Source: Eubacterium sp. UBA4343
GTDB lineage: Bacteria; Bacillota; Clostridia; Lachnospirales; Lachnospiraceae
Assembly (NCBI GenBank): GCA_002394235.1
Contig: DGTF01000061.1
Coordinates: 22,637-86,636, forward strand
DNA length: 64,000 nt
Direction: 5' to 3'
In this document: positions 34,763 to 44,441 of the stretch, piece by piece
How the letters are laid out: every line of letters begins with the position of its first letter
Numbering within the stretch: position 1 is the first letter of the stretch
Translations under genes and position numbers: made by a program
Notes under the pieces: model-generated
What the model was told of the DNA's origin: nothing
Databases searched by the model: none
What the model saw: the letters and a program-made list of their open reading frames with translations, nothing else

Positions 34763-35977
34763 TTACATGGACTTGATACGATCAATCGCCTCCACGGTCT
34801 TCTCATAGGTGCCGAATGCCGTCAGACGGAAGAAGTGTTCGCCGCTCGGGCCGAATCCGGAACCGGGTGTTCCGACGACATGAACATCTTCGAGAAGATG
34901 ATCGAAGAAATCCCAGGAGGTCATGTTGTCCGGTGTCTTGAGCCAGATGTACGGAGCGTTCACTCCGCCGTATACAGTGTATCCGGCATCCTTCAGTCCG
35001 TCATAGATGACACGGGCGTTCTTCTGATAGTAGCTCACCTGTGCGCGGATTTCCTTCTGCCCTTCCGGTGTGAAGACGACTGCGCCGGCCTTCTGAATGA
35101 TGTAGGGAGCGCCGTTGTACTTGGTGCCGTGGCGTCTTGCCCAGAGATCGTGGAGAGAAACGCCGTCCGCGTCACGGAGATCCTTCGGAACAACGGTGAA
35201 GCCGAGACGTACGCCGGTGAAACCGGCATTTTTGGAGAAGCTGCGGATTTCGATGGCACAGGTCCTCGCTCCCTCACACTCATAGATCGAATGGGGAACA
35301 TCCTTCTCTGTAATGTATGCCTCATAGGCGGCATCGTAGAGGATGACGGCTCCGATCCGGTTTGCGTAATCCACCCACTCCTGAAGCTGAGCCTTACTGA
35401 TGGTCATTCCGGTCGGATTATTCGGATAGCAGAGGTAGATGATATCCGGATTTTCCTTTGGAAATTCCGGTGTGAAATTGTTGGCTTCGGTACAGGGCAT
35501 ATAGATGAAATTGGAGTATCTCTGCTCGGAAGGAATCCATTCGCCGGAGCGGCCTGCCATGACGTTTGAATCCACGTATACCGGGTATACCGGGTCGCAG
35601 ACGGCAACCTTCGCGTCCTCACTGAAAATCTCCTGAATATTGCCGGAATCGCTCTTGGCTCCGTCCGACACAAAGATTTCATCCGCGCTGATCTCGCATC
35701 CTCTTCCCTTGTACTCATCAGCAATCGCGTCCCGGAGGAAAGCATATCCGAGATCCGGAGCGTAACCGTGGAAGGTCTCCTTTTTGCCCATTTCATCTAC
35801 GGCCTTGTGAAGTTCGTCGATAATGACCGGAGCAAGCGGTTGTGTGACATCGCCGATCCCGAGACGGATGATATTCGCATCCGGGTTGGCCTCGGTATAA
35901 GCTGCGACCTTCTTCGCGATGGTGGAAAAAAGATAGCTTCCCTGAAGTCGGAGGTAATTCTGATTTGCTTTAAACAT
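34763..35977 (-). CDS. dapL: LL-diaminopimelate aminotransferase
   Basis: PLP enzyme that converts tetrahydrodipicolinate directly to LL-diaminopimelate, bypassing the succinylase or acetylase steps of lysine and peptidoglycan synthesis. The N-terminus NYLRLQGSYLFSTIAKKV and RLGIGDVTQPL are typical of DapL, as are VSDGAKSDSGNIQEIF and YPNNPTGM. The cofactor lysine is in RSFSKNAGFTGVRLGF. At 404 residues the length is normal. GAGAGGAG lies before the ATG. It begins four bases after the pyrG stop, so the two genes are likely co-transcribed. Confidence 0.97.
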   Translation of the reverse strand: MFKANQNYLRLQGSYLFSTIAKKVAAYTEANPDANIIRLGIGDVTQPLAPVIIDELHKAVDEMGKKETFHGYAPDLGYAFLRDAIADEYKGRGCEISADEIFVSDGAKSDSGNIQEIFSEDAKVAVCDPVYPVYVDSNVMAGRSGEWIPSEQRYSNFIYMPCTEANNFTPEFPKENPDIIYLCYPNNPTGMTISKAQLQEWVDYANRIGAVILYDAAYEAYITEKDVPHSIYECEGARTCAIEIRSFSKNAGFTGVRLGFTVVPKDLRDADGVSLHDLWARRHGTKYNGAPYIIQKAGAVVFTPEGQKEIRAQVSYYQKNARVIYDGLKDAGYTVYGGVNAPYIWLKTPDNMTSWDFFDHLLEDVHVVGTPGSGFGPSGEHFFRLTAFGTYEKTVEAIDRIKSM

Positions 35978-35980
35978 CGG

Positions 35981-37597
<1,617 letters not shown>

Positions 37598-37617
37598 TCA
37601 CTCCTCCTCCTGCCGGG

Positions 37618-37700
37618 CATGCGTGCCGCAGCGTATATATGGTTGCGCCCCTTTCCGCGAAGCCAGAAATATTTATGGCGCCGCCTGCAGCAGGGCTGTT
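37618..37700 (-). repeat. Dispersed intergenic repeat, family A, copy 7 (diverged)
   Basis: On the minus strand it has GGCGGCGCCATAA, GGCTTCGCGG, GGGGCGCAACCATATATACG and CTGCGGCACGC. Two GGCGC half-elements are present. Lies between purF and pyrG. Confidence 0.45.
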
Positions 37701-37739
37701 TATTGATCGATTGGACGGTATCAGGCGCCTCGCCGATGC

Positions 37740-39173
37740 TCAGCTGCCTTCAAAGGCATCGCGGATCTCATGGTCCGGAACCTCCATGGGATAGTTGCTG
37801 TCAAAACATGCCTTACAGATCGGAAGGTCACCCACCATGTCCTGAAGCTCGCCGATCTGCATATACCCCAGCGAATCCGCGCCGATGCTCCGGCGGATTT
37901 CCTCTGTGGAATTCTTCGAAGCAATCAGCTGCTTGTTGGACGGCACGTCAACACCGAAATAGCAGGGATGAAGAAATGGCGGTGAACTGATCCGCACATG
38001 AACCTCCGTCGCTCCGCATTTCTTCATGGTGTGAATCAGATTGGTGATTGTGGTGCCGCGGACAATCGAGTCATCTACGAGCACGACTCTTTTTCCCTTG
38101 ACAACGGACTTTATGACGCTCAGCTTGATCTTAACACTGGATTCACGCTCATCCTGACTGGGCTTTATAAACGTCCGGCCGACATAGCTGTTCTTGTGAA
38201 AAGCGATGCCGAATGGAATGCCGGATTCCATCGCGTAGCCCTGCGCGGCTGCCAGTCCGGAATCAGGTACGCCGACAACGATATCTGCCTCTACGGGGTA
38301 GGTCTTTGCGAGAGATGCGCCCCCGCGGATTCTCGCGTCATAGACGGCGATGCCGTCAATCTTTGAATCGAGACGGGCAAAATAGATATACTCGAAGATA
38401 CAGCGCGCCTGCTTCTCTCTCGGAATGACACAATCCATGAATTCTGAATGAATCTCTCCGTTCTTATCGATGGTGACGATCTCACCCGGCTTCACGTCGC
38501 GGATGAATTCTGCGTCGATGGAATGAAGAGCGCAGCTCTCGGACGCGAGAATGTATGCCCTGTCTCTCTTTCCGATGCACAGCGGACGCAGGCCCCACGG
38601 GTCCCGGACACCGATCAGCTTGCGCGGACTCATCATGACGAGCGCGTAAGCTCCTCTGAGCTGTGTCACCGCTTTTTTGACCGCGATTTCAATGCTCGGC
38701 GTTTTGACGCGTTCCCTGGCGATGCAGTAGGCAATGACCTCGGAATCAATGGTTGTGTGAAAAATCGCGCCGGTGTTCTCCATTTTTTCCCGAAGCTCAT
38801 AGGCATTTACAAGGTTTCCGTTGTGCGCCAGAGCGAGAGAACCCTTGATGTAATTCAGGACAAGCGGCTGTGCGTTGTTCACGTTGAGCGAGCCGGAAGT
38901 GGAATAACGGACATGGCCGACACCGATGTTGCCCTTCAGATTCTGAAGCTCATCTCCTTTAAATACCTCGTTCAGAAGCCCCAGTCCGCGGTAGGAATTC
39001 ACGCGTCCTTTCGGCCCGTTGGTATTGGACACCGCAATGCCACAGGATTCCTGTCCGCGGTGCTGCAGAGCTTCCAGACCAAAATAGATGGTCCTGCTGA
39101 CATCTCCGCCGTCCGGATCATAGATTCCGAACACACCGCACTCCTCTTTTAAGCCGGATTCATAATTTGTCAT
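37740..39173 (-). CDS. purF: Amidophosphoribosyltransferase
   Basis: First committed step of purine synthesis: glutamine-dependent formation of 5-phosphoribosylamine from PRPP. An 11-residue propeptide precedes the catalytic cysteine (EECGVFGIY, Cys12), as in the Bacillus-type enzyme, which is processed and carries a 4Fe-4S cluster; the cluster cysteines near the C-terminus are seen in CKACFDSNYP. The PRPP-binding loop is RVVLVDDSIVRGTT. At 477 residues the length is normal. GGAGG lies six to seven bases before the ATG. No purine riboswitch is visible in the 200-bp leader region. Confidence 0.97.
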   Translation of the reverse strand: MTNYESGLKEECGVFGIYDPDGGDVSRTIYFGLEALQHRGQESCGIAVSNTNGPKGRVNSYRGLGLLNEVFKGDELQNLKGNIGVGHVRYSTSGSLNVNNAQPLVLNYIKGSLALAHNGNLVNAYELREKMENTGAIFHTTIDSEVIAYCIARERVKTPSIEIAVKKAVTQLRGAYALVMMSPRKLIGVRDPWGLRPLCIGKRDRAYILASESCALHSIDAEFIRDVKPGEIVTIDKNGEIHSEFMDCVIPREKQARCIFEYIYFARLDSKIDGIAVYDARIRGGASLAKTYPVEADIVVGVPDSGLAAAQGYAMESGIPFGIAFHKNSYVGRTFIKPSQDERESSVKIKLSVIKSVVKGKRVVLVDDSIVRGTTITNLIHTMKKCGATEVHVRISSPPFLHPCYFGVDVPSNKQLIASKNSTEEIRRSIGADSLGYMQIGELQDMVGDLPICKACFDSNYPMEVPDHEIRDAFEGS

Positions 39174-39229
39174 CAGCTTCCTCCAGTTTCTGCTGTGTGA
39201 AAAATGAATAGCAAAAATAAAACCACTCT

Positions 39230-39235
39230 ATTATA
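39230..39235 (-). promoter_or_regulatory. -10 element of the purF promoter
   Basis: TATAAT on the minus strand, 57 bases before the purF start codon. No good -35 hexamer at 16-18 bases; a weak TTACTC lies at 16. Confidence 0.5.
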
Positions 39236-39317
39236 CTACATATTCTCTGCGGAGTAATCGCACAAGTTCGCTAAAATGCAAAAATGGATCAACCGAAAGA
39301 AAAGCATATTTTACAAA

Positions 39318-39369
39318 CGAAAAACTCACCCTCCGCCGGGGAAGGAAAGATCCCCCGCAGACAGTGAGT
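39318..39369 (-). terminator. Terminator after the cinA-type gene
   Basis: On the minus strand ACTCAC...TGCGGGG pairs imperfectly with CCCCGGCGGA...GTGAGT and is followed by TTTTT. It starts within ten bases of the gene's stop codon. Confidence 0.8.
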
Positions 39370-39375
39370 CAGAAC

Positions 39376-39963
39376 TTATGGAGCGACTCCCAGACAGGAA
39401 AGCGCGAGATTCAAGGATTCTCTCACCGCCTGTCTGCGTACCTCGTTTCTGGATCCTGTGAAATTGTATTTTCTGACCTCGCATCTGCCGTCAAAACAGC
39501 AGCCGAGATAGACAAGACCTGCCGGAAATTCCTCTGTTCCACCCGGACCGGCGACACCGGTGGCGGAAAGGCAGAGATCCGCTTTGGCCGTTCTGGCACC
39601 GCCCTTTGCCATCTGGCGGCACACCTGCGGGGAAACCGCCGTGTATTTGCGCAGGGTCTTTTTCTTCACACCTACAAGCCGGTGCTTTGCCTCGTCGCAG
39701 TACGTGATAAAAGCCTCCTTCAGTACATCCGATGCGCCGGGCACATCGATGATTCCGGAAGCAATGCCTCCTCCGGTACAGGACTCCACCGTTGTGATCA
39801 GAAGCCTGCGCTCCCGGAGAACTGCCACCAGTCTCTCCGCAGCGGAAGAATATCCGGTATCATCCGTATTATCCGCGGAAATATTATCTGTATTATCCGT
39901 CGAAATATTATCCATACCCTTAGAGAAAGAATTTTCCGTAACCGTATCAGCAAGATGATTCAT
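39376..39963 (-). CDS. pncC: CinA C-terminal family protein (nicotinamide-nucleotide amidohydrolase)
   Basis: A single-domain relative of PncC/YgaD and the C-terminal half of CinA, which deamidates nicotinamide mononucleotide in pyridine nucleotide recycling. The family blocks are TTVESCTGGGIASGI, ITYCDEAKHRLVGV and SATGVAGPGG. The 195-residue protein has an N-terminal extension of about 40 residues with the repeated acidic segment DNIS[T/A]DNTDN, made by a short DNA repeat. No CinA N-terminal molybdopterin-like domain is present. The ATG at 39963 has only a distant GGAGG; a later start cannot be excluded. It lies downstream of pgsA, and in many Firmicutes recA follows, but here it does not. 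Confidence 0.9.
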   Translation of the reverse strand: MNHLADTVTENSFSKGMDNISTDNTDNISADNTDDTGYSSAAERLVAVLRERRLLITTVESCTGGGIASGIIDVPGASDVLKEAFITYCDEAKHRLVGVKKKTLRKYTAVSPQVCRQMAKGGARTAKADLCLSATGVAGPGGTEEFPAGLVYLGCCFDGRCEVRKYNFTGSRNEVRRQAVRESLNLALSCLGVAP

Positions 39964-40085
39964 ATCAGAATTTCTCAGGCCTCCTCTGCAGTCCGATCTT
40001 ATATCATAGAGACAGAATAACCTCTCCTAACTGACTGAATGAAACGATGAGTGACACGGAATGATCTCTGATCAATAACACAGAA

Positions 40086-40616
40086 TTATTTCTGATTGCC
40101 GAGTACCGCCTTGTTCTTGATCAGATAATCCAGAAGCGAAATCACAGTGAGAACAGTCGCGATGACAATCAATACGATCTCAAACGGTCTCCAGGAAGGG
40201 ACATTCAGCAGAAGCACGATAATCATAACCATCTGTGAGATTGTCTTCGCCTTGCCCCAGTAGCTGGCGGCTATGACAATGCCGTTGTCCGCGGCAATCA
40301 GACGGAAACCGCTGATGATAAACTCCCTTGCGATAATGATGACCACGACAAATGCAGGAATCTCACCGGATCCGGCAAACAGAATAAGAGCCGTGCAGAC
40401 CAGAAGCTTATCCGCCAGAGGATCCATGAACTTTCCAAAATCCGTGATCAGGTTATATTTTCTGGCAATGTAGCCGTCGGCAGTATCTGTCAGACTGGCC
40501 GCGATGAAGATAATCAAAGCAATATATCTGGCCCAGTTCTGAGGAAGATACATAAAGATCACGAAGAAAGGAATCATGACCATTCGAAGACAGGTCAGCT
40601 TGTTGGGTAAATTCAT
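40086..40616 (-). CDS. pgsA: CDP-diacylglycerol-glycerol-3-phosphate 3-phosphatidyltransferase
   Basis: Integral membrane enzyme that makes phosphatidylglycerol phosphate, the precursor of phosphatidylglycerol and cardiolipin. The CDP-alcohol phosphatidyltransferase motif is complete: DTADGYIARKYNLITDFGKF followed by MDPLADK. The 176-residue protein has several membrane segments. I chose ATG 40616, with GGGAGG eight bases upstream; the ATG six codons earlier overlaps rimO. The last gene of the yicC-remA-gmk-rpoZ-rimO-pgsA run. Confidence 0.95.
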   Translation of the reverse strand: MNLPNKLTCLRMVMIPFFVIFMYLPQNWARYIALIIFIAASLTDTADGYIARKYNLITDFGKFMDPLADKLLVCTALILFAGSGEIPAFVVVIIIAREFIISGFRLIAADNGIVIAASYWGKAKTISQMVMIIVLLLNVPSWRPFEIVLIVIATVLTVISLLDYLIKNKAVLGNQK

Positions 40617-40630
40617 ATCGTTTTCCTCCC

Positions 40631-41992
40631 TCATCCCTCTGATTTGCTCAGAAGATCCATGGTATCCTCGTCGATCAGTTCACCAATCAGATCATATTCG
40701 AGAGCGCCGGTCACGGTCGCCTTCACAAAATCCCCGGTATTCAGCGTTTCCGGAGTCTGAATGAAGATCAATCCGTCAATGTTCGGCGTATCCGCGTAGG
40801 TGCGGCCGACATAGGCGTTTTCATCGCTCATGTAGCCCTCGATGAAGACATCCAGCGTGCGGCCGATCAGATTCTCGTTCCGCTGCTTTGATACTTCCTG
40901 CTGCAGAGTAAGAAGACGGTCCTGTCTGTCTTTTCGGATTTCTTCGTCGATCTGACCGTCAAAAGATGCGGCAGGCGTTCCCTCTTCCTGAGAATACGTG
41001 AAAACACCGAGACGGTCAAATTTCATCTCGCGGATAAAATCACAGACCTCTTCATGCTGCTCCTCGGTCTCTCCCGGGAAACCGGTGATCAGAGTGGTTC
41101 TGAGCGCAATGTCCGGAATCTCGAGGCGGAGATTTTCAATGATCCGCACCAGATCATCATGGCTGGTTCTGCGCCCCATCCGCTTCAGAATCTCGTCATT
41201 GGAATGCTGAATCGGAAGATCAAGATAATGACAGACCTTAGGAAGCGTCTTCATCGCCTGTATCATCTCCGGGTAGATCTCTTCCGGATAGCAGTACAGA
41301 ATCCGGATCCAGCGGATTCCGTCAATTTCAGAAAGCTTCTCAAGCAGGATATGAAGAGACTTCTTTCCATACAGATCGATTCCGTACCGGGTCGTCTCCT
41401 GCGCCACGAGAATCAGTTCCCTCACTCCGTCCTCCGCGAGCTGACGCGCCTCCCGGATCAGATCATCCATGGGAACACTCCGGTAGGGACCCCGCATTCC
41501 CGGGATCGCGCAGTAGGTGCAGTGCTTGTCACAGCCCTCGGCGATTTTCAGGTATTCATAGAAGCCTCCGGTTGTCATGATCCGTTTATCCGCGTCTTCC
41601 GGAATTCCGTTCAGGGGCTCCAGAATCGACGGCCGTATCCCGTTTCCGACCTGAAGAATCGCATCCTCGATCTTGTTGTAGCTGTTCGTTCCGATGATCG
41701 CGTCAACCTCGGGGATCTCCTCCAGAACCTCCTGACGGTAGCGCTCCGCCATGCATCCGGTGACAATCAGCGCGGTGCAGCGACCCTCGGTCTTATACCG
41801 GGCCATATCCAGGATCGTCTGAATGCTCTCTTCCTTTGCGGAATCGATAAAGCAGCAGGTATTGATAATAATAATATCCGCCTCGGTCTCGTCGTCCGTC
41901 ATCTCGTAGCCATGACCGGCAAGCTTGCCGAGCATGCGCTCGGAATCCACAAGATTCTTGTCGCAGCCAAGAGAGATAAATAAAATCTTCAT
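40631..41992 (-). CDS. rimO: Ribosomal protein uS12 methylthiotransferase
   Basis: Radical SAM enzyme related to MiaB that adds a methylthio group to the conserved aspartate of ribosomal protein S12. The auxiliary-cluster cysteines are in SLGCDKNLVDSE, NTCCFIDSAKEES and TGCMAERY, and the radical SAM motif is EGCDKHCTYCAIPGMRG. SLGCDKN rather than TFGCQMN distinguishes RimO from MiaB. The TRAM domain is at the C-terminus. I chose ATG 41992 (453 residues), which lies four bases after the rpoZ stop and lacks its own clear ribosome-binding site, suggesting translational coupling; a longer frame to 42064 would overlap rpoZ. Confidence 0.95.
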   Translation of the reverse strand: MKILFISLGCDKNLVDSERMLGKLAGHGYEMTDDETEADIIIINTCCFIDSAKEESIQTILDMARYKTEGRCTALIVTGCMAERYRQEVLEEIPEVDAIIGTNSYNKIEDAILQVGNGIRPSILEPLNGIPEDADKRIMTTGGFYEYLKIAEGCDKHCTYCAIPGMRGPYRSVPMDDLIREARQLAEDGVRELILVAQETTRYGIDLYGKKSLHILLEKLSEIDGIRWIRILYCYPEEIYPEMIQAMKTLPKVCHYLDLPIQHSNDEILKRMGRRTSHDDLVRIIENLRLEIPDIALRTTLITGFPGETEEQHEEVCDFIREMKFDRLGVFTYSQEEGTPAASFDGQIDEEIRKDRQDRLLTLQQEVSKQRNENLIGRTLDVFIEGYMSDENAYVGRTYADTPNIDGLIFIQTPETLNTGDFVKATVTGALEYDLIGELIDEDTMDLLSKSEG

Positions 41993-41996
41993 TGAA

Positions 41997-42266
41997 TTAT
42001 TCGGCTGCGTCATCATCTTCCTCTTCATGCGGGAGAATATTGACCTTTCCCTCATAGAGCTCATCCACAGCTATGGAGAGCGGCTTTCTCTCTTTCCCGT
42101 TCCGGTCAACAGCCGCAACCTTCGGCTCTGCACCGTCAATCAGCTGACGCGCGCGCTTGGAGGTCGCAAGGACGATGGAATAACGGCTTGTGACAAGCGG
42201 CGCTTCCTCCTGATCCTGACCCTTGTTAATCTTCTCAATCATTTCCACATAGGAAGGATGTATCAT
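41997..42266 (-). CDS. rpoZ: RNA polymerase omega subunit
   Basis: Small subunit that aids assembly of the RNA polymerase core. The 89-residue protein begins MIHPSYVEMIEKINKG and has the family block SRYSIVLATSKRARQLIDG; the C-terminus is acidic. I chose ATG 42266, with AGGAG eight bases upstream; it overlaps the gmk stop by four bases (ATGA). A longer frame to 42380 lies inside gmk and is not supported. Confidence 0.94.
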   Translation of the reverse strand: MIHPSYVEMIEKINKGQDQEEAPLVTSRYSIVLATSKRARQLIDGAEPKVAAVDRNGKERKPLSIAVDELYEGKVNILPHEEEDDDAAE

Positions 42267-42895
42267 TTTCTGTGCTCCTCTCTCTCTCTCAGCTCTCCGC
42301 GGATCTCGCGGATAAAATCTCTCTGATGACTGGTCTGCAGATGCTGCGACTGAATCAGCAGATGCAGCTGATCGACACATTCCTCAACGGTATCATTCAC
42401 CAGAATATAATCATAATGTTCCATGCTCTCAGCTTCCTCGACCGCCCGGGCCATCCGCTGCTGAATTACTTCCTGCGTTTCCGTTCCTCTGCCGGTGAGC
42501 CGCCTCTCCAGCTCTTCGGCGCTCGGAGGCGTTACGAAGATCAGTACGGTATCGGGCCGCTTTTTCTTGACCTTCAGAGCACCCTGAATCTCGATCTCCA
42601 GGATGACATCCTTTCCAAGGTTCAGCTGCTCATCCACATATGCCGCCGGTGTTCCATAGGAATGGTTTACATAGCGCGCATACTCCAGAAATTCATCATT
42701 TCTGATCATCCGGGAAAATTCTTCCTCGGTCTTATAGAAGTAGTCAACGCCGTCCCTCTCGCCCGGTCTCGGGCTTCTGGTTGTCGCCGACACAGAAAGC
42801 GCGTAATTATCATATTTCTCCAGGAGCCTCTTCATCAGAGTTCCCTTCCCGGATCCGGAAAAACCGGAAAGAATCACCAGTATTCCCTTGCTCAT
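42263..42895 (-). CDS. gmk: Guanylate kinase
   Basis: Phosphorylates GMP to GDP with ATP. The P-loop GFSGSGKGTLMKRLL is at about residues 11-25, followed by SVSATTRSPRPGERDGVDY, the GMP-binding block, and LEIEIQGALKVK. At 210 residues the length is normal. The ATG overlaps the remA stop by four bases and the stop overlaps the rpoZ start by four, so the three genes are translationally coupled. Confidence 0.97.
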   Translation of the reverse strand: MSKGILVILSGFSGSGKGTLMKRLLEKYDNYALSVSATTRSPRPGERDGVDYFYKTEEEFSRMIRNDEFLEYARYVNHSYGTPAAYVDEQLNLGKDVILEIEIQGALKVKKKRPDTVLIFVTPPSAEELERRLTGRGTETQEVIQQRMARAVEEAESMEHYDYILVNDTVEECVDQLHLLIQSQHLQTSHQRDFIREIRGELREREEHRK

Positions 42896-43179
42896 GACAG
42901 ATCATCGGTCCTTTCATCAGATATATCATTGGAAAAATCACTGCCGGCGTTGAAACGGCGCGTTATCGTTTCGGGCTGCAGAGCGGACAGAAGAATCCTG
43001 CCGTCCTCCAGGACCAGAACCGCCTTGGTTTTGCGTCCCTGACTCGCGTCAATCAGAAGCCCGTTATCCCGGGCGTGTGACACCATGCGCTTGATCGGCG
43101 CTGCCACCGGACTCGCGACGGCAAGAACCTTGTCGGTATTCACCGCGTTTCCAAAGCCGATATTGATCAACCGTGCCAT
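42892..43179 (-). CDS. remA: RemA/DUF370 family extracellular matrix regulator
   Basis: A 95-residue DNA-binding protein. In Bacillus subtilis RemA activates biofilm matrix and osmoprotection genes. The N-terminus MARLINIGFGNAVNTDKVLA and the block SHARDNGLLIDASQGRKTKA match the family closely. The C-terminal tail (about 15 residues) is acidic and specific to this protein. CGGAGG lies seven to eight bases before the ATG. Position between yicC and gmk is conserved in Firmicutes. Targets in this organism are unknown. Confidence 0.95.
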   Translation of the reverse strand: MARLINIGFGNAVNTDKVLAVASPVAAPIKRMVSHARDNGLLIDASQGRKTKAVLVLEDGRILLSALQPETITRRFNAGSDFSNDISDERTDDLS

Positions 43180-43282
43180 AAAACACCTCCGTGCCCTGCA
43201 CTTTCAGGCTTCTTGCATTATATCCTTGCAGTACAAAAAAAACAACAGAAAGATATAAGCACCCGCGCCATGTTCCGGGAGA

Positions 43283-44170
43283 TCACTCCACGTTCTGCAC
43301 CTGTTCGCGGATCTTTTCAATACCGGTCTTCAGATCCACACCCGTATTCGAGGTTTCCAGATCGTTTGCCTTCGAGAGAATGGTATTCGCCTCCCGGTTC
43401 ATCTCCTGTGCCAGAAAATCGAGCTTTCTCCCGATTCCGGTTCCGAGGATAAGCGTGTCCCGCATATTCTGGATGTGACTCTTCAAACGGACCGTTTCCT
43501 CATCGGTGCAGATCTTATCCGCAAACAGAACCACTTCTGCCGCGATGCGGCTTTCATCGATCTGGGAATCCTCAAGCAGATCTCTGGTTTTCTCTTCCAG
43601 ACGATTGCGGTATTCCGCGATAATCATTGGTTCCCGTTCAATGACCTTGTCCACATCCTCTTCCAGCTCATCGAGCTTGGACAGAAGATCTCTGCGGAGA
43701 TTCTCCCCCTCCAGATTGCGGGAATGCCGGAAGTTCTCCGCTGCCTCCCGGATGACGTTCTCCAGATCCTTCCAGAGTTCATCCTCGTCCATCTCCTGTT
43801 CTTCCATTGTCAGAACATCGGGAAGATTCATCATCTTCGAGACCGTGAGATCATTCGGAATCGAGAAGTCTCTCTCGATCTCCTCCGCAAAGTTCATATA
43901 CTGCTTTGCAAGCTCCGGGTGGTACTTCAGAGTTGCATTGCCCTCTGTGAAATCCTCATAGGTGATAAAAATATCGATCTTGCCCCTCTGCGCGTATTCC
44001 TTGATCAGTGTGCGGATCTTCGATTCAAATGCGCTGAACTTTTTCGGGGCTTTGACATTCAGTTCGAGAAAGCGATGATTAACCGATTTCAGTTCAACGC
44101 TGATTTTCCATCGGTCATTCTGGGCTTCCGCCCGGCCAAAGCCGGTCATGCTGTAAATCTTTTCGGACAT
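43283..44170 (-). CDS. yicC: YicC/YloC family endoribonuclease
   Basis: A 295-residue protein with the family N-terminus YSMTGFGRAE and ELKSVNHRFLELNVKAP, and the C-terminal block KLDFLAQEMNREANTILSKA. YicC-type proteins are RNases that take part in sRNA and mRNA turnover. I chose ATG 44170 because the alignable part starts there (MSEKIYSMTGFG); GAGG is very close (about three bases) but AAAGG lies ten bases upstream. First gene of the yicC-remA-gmk-rpoZ-rimO-pgsA operon, with a strong promoter about 200 bases upstream. Confidence 0.94.
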   Translation of the reverse strand: MSEKIYSMTGFGRAEAQNDRWKISVELKSVNHRFLELNVKAPKKFSAFESKIRTLIKEYAQRGKIDIFITYEDFTEGNATLKYHPELAKQYMNFAEEIERDFSIPNDLTVSKMMNLPDVLTMEEQEMDEDELWKDLENVIREAAENFRHSRNLEGENLRRDLLSKLDELEEDVDKVIEREPMIIAEYRNRLEEKTRDLLEDSQIDESRIAAEVVLFADKICTDEETVRLKSHIQNMRDTLILGTGIGRKLDFLAQEMNREANTILSKANDLETSNTGVDLKTGIEKIREQVQNVE

Positions 44171-44200
44171 ATCCTCTTTACCTTTCGGGTAATCTTCCTT

Positions 44201-44304
44201 GCACATATTTGTGCGCCGTTATATGCAAAAAATATGTATACAATCTTCTCGCTCTTTTCCAGCGCACAAATTGTGTGCCGTCACATGCCAAAAACGGATG
44301 CGGG
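44201..44304. repeat. Duplicated palindromic block in the yicC leader
   Basis: A segment with GCACATATTTGTGCGCCGTT and then ATATGC plus an A run recurs 62 bp upstream in diverged form (GCGCACAAATTGTGTGCCGT, then CACATGCC plus an A run). Each copy holds a palindrome around ATTTGTGC/GCACAAAT. It lies in the 5' untranslated region of the operon. Confidence 0.5.
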
Positions 44305-44374
44305 CGTTCCGGCTGCTGTCGCACAGATCTGTCCGTGCGGCCGCGTCCGTATCTGAACACACAAATACAGGTTA

Positions 44375-44404
44375 AGTATAAGTCAATTCCCGCTGTTGTG
44401 TCAA
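44375..44404 (-). promoter_or_regulatory. Promoter of the yicC-pgsA operon
   Basis: TTGACA (44399-44404), 18-base spacer, TATACT (44375-44380) on the minus strand. Transcription would start near 44368, giving a leader of about 200 nucleotides. Confidence 0.85.
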
Positions 44405-44441
44405 ATTGTATTCGGATTACCGAAAATAGACAGGTGTATTG

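Noticed and set aside
39174-39375. Purine riboswitch before purF
   Set aside because: No paired three-stem architecture or conserved junction bases could be found; only a -10 element and a terminator of the neighbouring gene.
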